NCBI GenBank assembly: GCA_036733345.1
Contig: DAINAR010000021.1
Location: 1-56,609 of the forward strand
Direction of reading: 5' to 3'
Origin: JAFGMQ01 sp036733345
GTDB taxonomy: Bacteria; Desulfobacterota; DSM-4660; Desulfatiglandales; Desulfatiglandaceae
DNA length: 56,609 nucleotides
The notes beneath the pieces were generated by a model that did not search any database, had not been told where the DNA came from, and saw only the letters and a list, made by a program, of their open reading frames with translations. A program made the translations under genes and the position numbers. This document shows positions 50,702 to 56,609 of the stretch, piece by piece (positions within the stretch are counted from its first letter, which is position 1; every line of letters starts with the position of its first letter).

Positions 50702-52474
50702 CTATCTCTCCCTGAAGCACCAGAACGGGTATTCTAGTACATAGTCTGCAATTTTGCCCGGGCTGTTCTCCCTGCTCGCGGCCAGCCATAGTGTGGTCTT
50801 TCTCTCGCTTATCGATATCGGGTCCATGGGGTCCCAGTCAGGCAGAAGTATCATCGCATTATCGGCGCTGTATTCAATATCGCCTGATTCCTTGAACGAT
50901 GCAAGATCAGGCCTTTCTCCGTAGTGCCCGTCTTCGCCCCGTGAAAGTTCGGAGACAACAAGAAACGAGACGTTCTGCTCATCGCGGATCGCCTCCATTT
51001 GACGGAGCCATGCATCTATTCCGGTTCTCCGTTCCGAGAGCTTTTTGAAGGGCAGTTTGTGAAGGCTGTCAATGACCACCACAGCATGATTTCTTCTCGT
51101 CTCGCGCTGAAGAAAGTCAATCTGCCTCCTCATTATATCGGGTTCCAGTTTTCTGTCCGTAACCACCCTGAAATAGTTCAGCATATCTTCAAAATCCGAC
51201 CTGGCCTTTTCCAGCCTTTCTGAATCTTCCTTTCCCTGCTCCTTCATGAGAATATCCTGCTCCGGCATCCTGCTCAGGCGGCATAATATCCTCATATAAA
51301 GCCTCTGCCTGCCGTTTTCAAAATCATAATATACGACAGGGGTCCTGCCCCTTGCCATCTCGGATGAGATCTGCAGAAAAAAACAGGACTTCCCCGCCTT
51401 GGGCGGTCCTCCCATGATATTTATCCCGTTTATTTCGTTAAGGGCATTGTCCATCTTTTCAAATCCTGAACTCAATCCGGATATCTTTTCTGCTTTTCCT
51501 TTTTCTATGGAATCAAAAAATCTCCTGTGTTCTTTTTCAGGAGCTGAAAAGGGGGAAAACGCCTTCGATGACTTAATCATCAGAGAGAACGCAGCCCTGA
51601 ATCCTTCGCCCTTATCTGCTGCCAGATGGCTCAGGCTGTAACCCCTGTTCAGATGTGCCGGCCATTTTATGATCCTTGCCTTATACCCTAGCCTGGTTGC
51701 GAAGGATCTGGCTGAAACATCCGCTTCAGGGGAATTATTCATAACCAGAAAGACATGTTTGATGAAGCCTATTCTTTCCAGGTTCAGTGCTTCCAGGTCA
51801 GAGGCGTAGGGAACAGCTATTCCGGGATAGCCAAGTGTCTTGAGTGTGAGCAGGTTTTTTTCTCCCTCCACGATAAACAGCGCCCCGTCCTCGCATCTTT
51901 CAATTTCCTGTGCATTGAACAGCCTGTATTCTTCTGCGAAAAAGGCCTCCTCTCCATGCCAGAAGAAGTCTTCTTCCCTTGCCGGCAATACGCATCTCGC
52001 GGCATAGCAGTTTCCGTCTTCCAGAAAATAGGGGTATACAATATATCTCCCGTTGTAACCTGTCTTCATTTCTTTAAGGACAGCCTCAGATATTCCGAAT
52101 TTCCTGAAATGTTCAAAGGTTTCCTTATCCATCATGGACATGTACCTTTTGATTTCAGTATTCAGGTTCCTGGGCGGGTAGGCAATATCAAGGGCATAGG
52201 GCTCCCTGTCGGGGTCATAACCCGGAACATCCCATGGGTCCAGCCCCATAAGCCGGCCAAAATACAATGGGAAGCCGCCCGGAATACACCTGCTGGAACA
52301 CTGGAAATAACCCGCGAAAAAACTCTCAGGGTTAAGATGGACCGCAATTATGCCCATCCTTTCCATGCCATGGTGCGAACAGAACGGACACGGCGCTTTT
52401 AGAATACTGCCTTCCATCTTTGCACCGGGTATGTGTTTAATATAGAATTCTTTAATCCTGTTATCCGAGTCCAT
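50702..52474 (-). CDS. Primase-helicase-like protein (CHC2 zinc finger, TOPRIM, DnaB-like ATPase)
   Basis: A 590-residue protein. The N-terminus has a CHC2-like zinc finger (CPFC at 29-32; CSSRC at 59-63). A TOPRIM-like part has LFIVEGEKNLLTLKTLGYPG with Glu203, but the place of the metal-binding DxD reads VFLVMNNSPEAD (residues 242-251), so the site is eroded. A RecA/DnaB-like ATPase follows: GGPPKAGKS at 355-363 and VVVIDSLHKLP around Asp469, then FLVVSELSRGEDG. This plan is found in phage T7 gp4-like and Twinkle-like proteins and in some mobile elements. No replication gene is next to it; it stands alone between the pilus genes. Function inferred only from domains. Confidence 0.8.
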   Translation of the reverse strand: MDSDNRIKEFYIKHIPGAKMEGSILKAPCPFCSHHGMERMGIIAVHLNPESFFAGYFQCSSRCIPGGFPLYFGRLMGLDPWDVPGYDPDREPYALDIAYPPRNLNTEIKRYMSMMDKETFEHFRKFGISEAVLKEMKTGYNGRYIVYPYFLEDGNCYAARCVLPAREEDFFWHGEEAFFAEEYRLFNAQEIERCEDGALFIVEGEKNLLTLKTLGYPGIAVPYASDLEALNLERIGFIKHVFLVMNNSPEADVSARSFATRLGYKARIIKWPAHLNRGYSLSHLAADKGEGFRAAFSLMIKSSKAFSPFSAPEKEHRRFFDSIEKGKAEKISGLSSGFEKMDNALNEINGINIMGGPPKAGKSCFFLQISSEMARGRTPVVYYDFENGRQRLYMRILCRLSRMPEQDILMKEQGKEDSERLEKARSDFEDMLNYFRVVTDRKLEPDIMRRQIDFLQRETRRNHAVVVIDSLHKLPFKKLSERRTGIDAWLRQMEAIRDEQNVSFLVVSELSRGEDGHYGERPDLASFKESGDIEYSADNAMILLPDWDPMDPISISERKTTLWLAASRENSPGKIADYVLEYPFWCFRER

Positions 52475-52699
52475 GCTTATATCCCGCCTTTGCCTGTAAG
52501 TGAGGGCCTTGCCCCTGAATTGCCCCGAATTATTTCATTATCTCTTATTCCCCGCCCGGGCACAGTGCCGGAAAAAACCGCCCGTTGACAGGTAATAATA
52601 TGAATAATGTATAATATCAAATAGTAGTATAGATAACAAATGATTACATAACAAAACAAAAATGCCCTTGATTACTTGGAATACAATGATAAAATAAAA

Positions 52700-52885
52700 G
52701 TAACTACTCAGGTAGGCACAGAGCACCAAATGCACAAAGTCAATAGATCTGAAGAGATTAGGTTGCTTAAGTTTCTCTAAGATGTTTACAAAGCGGTATT
52801 TGGACAGGTTGTATCCTGCAATTCCGATCGTATTCATAAAACTTTGTGCCTATGTGCCTTTGTCTCTTTGTGCCTGAATAGTTAC
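52700..52885 (+). repeat. MITE-like inverted-repeat element
   Basis: The left arm (52700-52740, GTAACTACTCAGG to GCACAAAGT) and the right arm (52841-52885, ACTTTGTGCC to CCTGAATAGTTAC) are imperfect inverted repeats of about 41-45 bases around a 100-base centre. The right arm has three TTTGTG/TGTGCC-type subunits. No transposase is present, and no clear target duplication. The 534-base gap 52475-53008 otherwise holds nothing I can support. Confidence 0.7.
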
Positions 52886-53008
52886 AAATAATAAAAATTT
52901 ATGAGTCTGGCCCTGCCTGATTCGGCAAGGGTTTCATTAAAAATACGGGGCTTTAAAAAAGACTTGATTTTTAAGGTGTATTGACTACCTCCATCTGCCG
53001 GGTTCTAT

Positions 53009-54832
53009 ATGTACAAATATAAAGACAATCCATTTTCCCCTGAAAGTGTCTGCCAGATCCTTTTAAAGAAAAATCTTATCACGGCCGAGCAGAAAAAAGA
53101 GATTTTAAGAAAAAGGATAAGCCTTCAAAATAAGCTCGAAAGACTGCATGCAATGCGCCAGGCATCTTCTTCATCCAGGGTGAGGGCCTCCAGCTCTGTA
53201 AACATAGTTGATGTAATTGTTTCTTTAAACCTGGAAAGAGCAGATAACCGGGAAACCGAACTGGACGAAGAGACTATCTATCAGGCCCTGGCCAGCGAAT
53301 GGGGAATTGCGTTCACTAAGATCAACCCCCTGAACCTTGATTTGAACCTTGTTACAGGTACGATACCACATACCTTTGCCATGAAGCATCTCGCCCTTCC
53401 AGTTGCGGAAAAGGACAAGGTACTTACCATCGCCATGTCCAACCCCTTCAACGTCGAGGTACTTGAAGACATATCTCGTGTCAGCCATATGAAGGCGGTA
53501 CCCGTCGTCAGTCCAAAGAGTGATATTATCAAGCTCATTAATGAATTTTTCGGTTTCAAAAGGTCAATATCCGCCGCTGAAGATCAATTTACCGGGCCTT
53601 CGGTTGATCTCGGCAATCTGGAACAATATGTAAAACTAAAATCAGCAGATGAGCTCCCGTCAAACGACCAGCATATAGTCAATGCCGTAAACCATCTTTT
53701 GAGCTATGCCTTTGACCAGAGGGCCAGTGATATTCATATTGAGCCGAAAAGGGATGTGAGTATGGTCAGGATGCGTATCGACGGTATTCTGCATACTGTT
53801 TACCGCCTTCCCAAAAAAGTGCATCCTGCAATCCTGAGTCGGATAAAAAATCTGTCGCGGCTTGATATGGCTGAAAAGAGAAGGCCTCAGGACGGAAGGA
53901 TAAAGACGGATAAGGGCGGTGTTGAAGCAGAGATAAGGGTCTCAACAGTTCCCGTAGCATTCGGTGAAAAGGTTGTAATGAGAATAATGGATCCCGAGGT
54001 GCTTTTTCAGGACCTTGAAAGGCTTGGTTTTGCAGCCACCGACCTTATTCGATACAAGCAGATCGTCAGCATGCCTCATGGAATTTTTCTTGTCTGCGGG
54101 CCTACCGGGAGCGGTAAATCGACAACTCTTTATTCAACGCTTCGATACCTGTCAACTCCAGGGATAAACATTACTACAGTTGAAGACCCTATAGAAATGG
54201 TCCATGAGGAATTTAATCAGATCGGGGTGCAGCCTGTGGTAGGAATAACCTTTGCCAACATCATGAGAAATATCCTCAGACAGGACCCTGATATCATTAT
54301 GATCGGCGAAATGAGAGATTTTGAAACTGCGGAAAATGCTGTCCAGGCAGCATTGACCGGGCATCTGGTTTTATCAACCCTGCATACCAATGATGCTCCG
54401 TCAGCTGTTACGAGGCTCCTTGACCTCGGAGTGCCATCATTTCTCGTCCAGGCAACAGTCATCGGAGTAATGGCACAGAGATTAGTCCGCAGGATTTGCC
54501 CGAATTGCAGGGAATCATTTGAAATTGATTCAAGGGAACTGACCTCACTGGGACTGGATCTCGGCAAGGAAGGGAAAATAACCCTTTACCGGGGGAAAGG
54601 CTGTATCAAGTGCCGGGGTACGGGGTTTTTTGGAAGAAGCGGGATCCTTGAGGTCCTTCCCTTCACGGAGTCCATCAAAAAAATAATAACAAGGGAAGCG
54701 GATCAGGAAGCTATTCGCATACAGGCAAGGAGAGAGGGCATGGTGACTCTCAGGGAAAATGCAATAAAAAAAGTTCTTGAGGGGAAGACGACCTATGAAG
54801 AAGCCCTGAGGGTAACATGGGAACATCTGTAG
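53009..54832 (+). CDS. GspE/PilB-family assembly ATPase
   Basis: A 607-residue hexameric ATPase. After an N-terminal MshEN/GspE_N-type domain (DEETIYQALASEWGIAFTKI, KHLALPVAEKDKVLTIAMSN), the core has FDQRASDIHIEPKRDVSMVR, the Walker A loop GPTGSGKST near residue 364, the Asp box TTVEDPIEM, Walker B QDPDIIMIGEMRD and the His box LTGHLVLSTLHTND. The four-cysteine zinc site (CPNC near 497, CIKC near 532) is intact. It powers pilus or type II secretion pseudopilus extension. Without the inner-membrane partner genes nearby PilB and GspE cannot be told apart; the pilus genes 3 kb away favour PilB. Confidence 0.92.
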   Translation: MYKYKDNPFSPESVCQILLKKNLITAEQKKEILRKRISLQNKLERLHAMRQASSSSRVRASSSVNIVDVIVSLNLERADNRETELDEETIYQALASEWGIAFTKINPLNLDLNLVTGTIPHTFAMKHLALPVAEKDKVLTIAMSNPFNVEVLEDISRVSHMKAVPVVSPKSDIIKLINEFFGFKRSISAAEDQFTGPSVDLGNLEQYVKLKSADELPSNDQHIVNAVNHLLSYAFDQRASDIHIEPKRDVSMVRMRIDGILHTVYRLPKKVHPAILSRIKNLSRLDMAEKRRPQDGRIKTDKGGVEAEIRVSTVPVAFGEKVVMRIMDPEVLFQDLERLGFAATDLIRYKQIVSMPHGIFLVCGPTGSGKSTTLYSTLRYLSTPGINITTVEDPIEMVHEEFNQIGVQPVVGITFANIMRNILRQDPDIIMIGEMRDFETAENAVQAALTGHLVLSTLHTNDAPSAVTRLLDLGVPSFLVQATVIGVMAQRLVRRICPNCRESFEIDSRELTSLGLDLGKEGKITLYRGKGCIKCRGTGFFGRSGILEVLPFTESIKKIITREADQEAIRIQARREGMVTLRENAIKKVLEGKTTYEEALRVTWEHL

Positions 54833-54844
54833 AAGGGACCTTTT

Positions 54845-56521
54845 ATGCTTGTTCATTTGCATATCAGCAATTTTGCAATTATTAAGAAAGTTGAAATAAC
54901 CCTTAGGGATGGCCTTAATATACTCTCAGGAGAGACCGGCGCAGGAAAATCAATTATTATTAATGCGGTCAATCTGATCCTGGGCGGGAGGGCGACATCT
55001 GACCTAATCCGCAGCGGATGCGCGGATGCCAGGGTGGAAGCTGTCTTTTTATTCCCTGAAAATGAAATGTTAAGCAATATGCTTTCTGAACTTGGTTTTC
55101 CATTTGATGGGGAGCTTGTTATCAAAAGGACAGTCACCCGGGAAGGCAGAAACAAAATAGCCATAAATGATTCCATTGCGACATTGCAGACCTTATCCCG
55201 TTTGGGTGCTATGCTGATAAGCATATCCGGTCAGCATGAGCATCAGCTGCTGTTAAAACCAGAAAACCATATCTATCTGCTGGATGATTTCGGGGGGCTT
55301 TCTGATTACCGGCATGAGCTTGGCACTATAGTCAACAGGTACAATGCCTTAAAAGAAGAATCGAGAATTTTAGAGGATGAGATCAGGGGCTTAAATGAAA
55401 GGGAGGAGTTAGCCCAGTTCCAGTTGCAGGAAATCGAGAATGCAGTTATCAGCCCTGGTGAAGACGAGAAGCTTGTTCAGGAGAAAATACGATTACAGCA
55501 TGCTGAAGAATTACAGGCAATTGTTTCAGAAGGTTATCAACTCCTTTATGAAAAAAACGATTCCGCACTCACTGTCCTGTCCCAATGCGCAAAGAAAATT
55601 GAAAGGGCGGCTGCAATAGACAGACGAATTGAATCCGTAAGAGATATGCTTGATGATATACAGGTTAAACTGGAGGATGTATCTTTTGAATTGAGGGATA
55701 TTCGTGAGACAATTCAAATCGATCCATACAGGCTGAATGAGCTGATAGAGAGGCTGGATATATTAAACAGGTTAAAAAGGAAGTATGGTTCCACCCTGGA
55801 AGATGTCCTCGGTTTCAAGGATAAGCTGACTTCAAGGATGTCTGATCTGGACCAGAAAAGGGAAGGCCTGGCTCAAAAGAAAAAAGGACAGCTTGAGTTA
55901 GAGAAAATAATTTCACAAAAGTCAGATGAGCTTTCAAAAAAAAGAAAAGATGCAGCTCTTGTCCTGGAAAAGGCAGTAGAAAAGGAGCTGCACCAGCTTC
56001 ACATGGCAGAAACGAGATTCAAGGTTGGATTTGGAGAGAAAGGTAAAAAAGCACAAGTGGCAGACATACAGGTCAATGGTTATGATCGAGTGGAATTTAT
56101 GATTGCTCCAAACGTGGGAGAAGAATTACGGCCTCTCTCAAGGATAGCTTCAGGAGGAGAGCTCTCAAGGATCATGCTGGCTTTAAAAGGGATTCTGGCA
56201 AAAACCGCATCGGTTGAAACCGTAATTTTTGATGAAGTCGATTCAGGTATCAGTGGAGCAACAGCAGAGGTCGTAGGGGAAAAACTTCTATCATTGGCCA
56301 GATACCATCAGATACTATGCATTACACATCTGCCTCAGATTGCAAGCCAGGGGCGAACCCACTTTCTGGTTAAAAAGGAGATTATTGACGAACGGACTCA
56401 TACGGTTGTTTCTATCCTGGACCAGGAAGAAAGGATAAAGGAAATAGCACGTCTTTTAGGCGGCAGGGAAATTTCACCACACGCCCTGGCCCACGCTACG
56501 GAGATGCTAAACGGCATTTGA
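54845..56521 (+). CDS. recN: DNA repair protein RecN
   Basis: A 558-residue SMC-like ATPase of normal length: LVHLHISNFAIIKKVEITL, Walker A GETGAGKS at residues 29-36, a coiled-coil middle, the signature RIASGGELSRIMLALKGI, Walker B TVIFDEVDSGISG and the D-loop/H-region LCITHLPQIASQG. RecN acts in double-strand break repair. It starts twelve bases after the ATPase stop, and its TGA overlaps a TTG that opens a further frame. Household gene, no sign of transfer. Confidence 0.97.
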   Translation: MLVHLHISNFAIIKKVEITLRDGLNILSGETGAGKSIIINAVNLILGGRATSDLIRSGCADARVEAVFLFPENEMLSNMLSELGFPFDGELVIKRTVTREGRNKIAINDSIATLQTLSRLGAMLISISGQHEHQLLLKPENHIYLLDDFGGLSDYRHELGTIVNRYNALKEESRILEDEIRGLNEREELAQFQLQEIENAVISPGEDEKLVQEKIRLQHAEELQAIVSEGYQLLYEKNDSALTVLSQCAKKIERAAAIDRRIESVRDMLDDIQVKLEDVSFELRDIRETIQIDPYRLNELIERLDILNRLKRKYGSTLEDVLGFKDKLTSRMSDLDQKREGLAQKKKGQLELEKIISQKSDELSKKRKDAALVLEKAVEKELHQLHMAETRFKVGFGEKGKKAQVADIQVNGYDRVEFMIAPNVGEELRPLSRIASGGELSRIMLALKGILAKTASVETVIFDEVDSGISGATAEVVGEKLLSLARYHQILCITHLPQIASQGRTHFLVKKEIIDERTHTVVSILDQEERIKEIARLLGGREISPHALAHATEMLNGI

Positions 56522-56609
56522 AACTGCTTCAAGTTGAAAATATTTTTAACATATCGTCAAGGTTTGAATCTGATTATAAGTCCCGGCATAAAAGGCCCTT
56601 CATTTACCG
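56518..56609 (+). CDS. Start of an unrecognised ORF running off the window
   Basis: TTG 56518 overlaps the recN stop (TTGA) and the frame stays open to the end for 30 codons (MKLLQVENIFNISSRFESDY...). The overlap with recN is like other coupled junctions in the window. No family can be named from 30 residues. Confidence 0.35.
   Translation, partial: MKLLQVENIFNISSRFESDYKSRHKRPFIY

Noticed and set aside
52538..52837. Minus-strand 99-codon frame with a hydrophobic stretch
   Set aside because: It spans the centre and the left arm of the inverted-repeat element and AT-rich DNA; I see no support for coding, though a remnant cannot be excluded.

Overview
This looks like chromosome of a Gram-negative bacterium of the Desulfobacterota (classical Deltaproteobacteria) or a close relative. 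The evidence is an exosortase/EpsI pair, a PrsT-type TPR lipoprotein, a PEP-CTERM protein, a type IV pilus minor-pilin operon read from a sigma-54 promoter, and intergenic dispersed repeats of a kind common in such genomes. This assignment is inference from gene content; there is no rRNA or other marker in the window.

Layout. (i) 1-2546: sugar-nucleotide genes (a DegT-type aminotransferase cut by the window edge, a hexapeptide acyltransferase, the UDP-GlcNAc 2-epimerase WecB). (ii) 2659-4959: the protein-sorting core (YdcF-like protein, exosortase, EpsI), with a degenerate repeat tract between exosortase and epsI. (iii) 5056-5750: a HEPN/MNT two-gene module. (iv) 5901-33984: about 28 kb almost entirely on the + strand, devoted to a surface polysaccharide. 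It holds at least nine glycosyltransferases, a Wzx-type flippase, a Wzy/WaaL-type membrane protein, two large GT-C-like membrane proteins, GtrA, a deacetylase next to an AAC(3)-type acyltransferase, hexapeptide acyltransferases, two FemAB-like proteins plus a GNAT protein, a methyltransferase, a secreted lyase-like protein, a secreted beta-helix protein and a DprE1-like oxidase. A tRNA-Gly(UCC) and a small unknown gene lie inside it on the opposite strand. (v) 33981-35372: a minus-strand methyltransferase/GT2 pair. (vi) 35903-41770: asparagine-synthase-like amidotransferase, a truncated fibronectin-III remnant, and the divergent pair prsT / PEP-CTERM gene. (vii) 42057-50673: a sigma-54 activator with a degenerate receiver domain, divergent from a fimT-pilW-pilV-pilX-pilY1 operon that has a clear -24/-12 promoter and two upstream dyads. 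(viii) 50702-56609: a primase-helicase-like protein on the minus strand, a MITE-like inverted-repeat element, a GspE/PilB ATPase, recN, and the start of one more ORF at the edge.

How the parts may work together (inference): the cluster builds an acylated, probably amine-bearing and possibly aminoacylated polysaccharide on a polyprenyl carrier. Exosortase and EpsI process PEP-CTERM proteins that are exported into the same envelope layer, PrsT and the amidotransferase are customary partners of such loci, and the pilus genes add a second surface organelle with separate sigma-54 control. No Wza/Wzc-type export genes are in the window.

The most interesting signals are: the tRNA-Gly lodged between two FemAB-like genes, whose own position 8-10 supplies the stop codon of an upstream ORF; the two divergent prsT/PEP-CTERM promoters that share a spacer motif; the sigma-54 promoter, dyads and pseudo-receiver activator of the pilin operon; the adjacent deacetylase/acyltransferase pair; and the primase-helicase with an eroded TOPRIM site.
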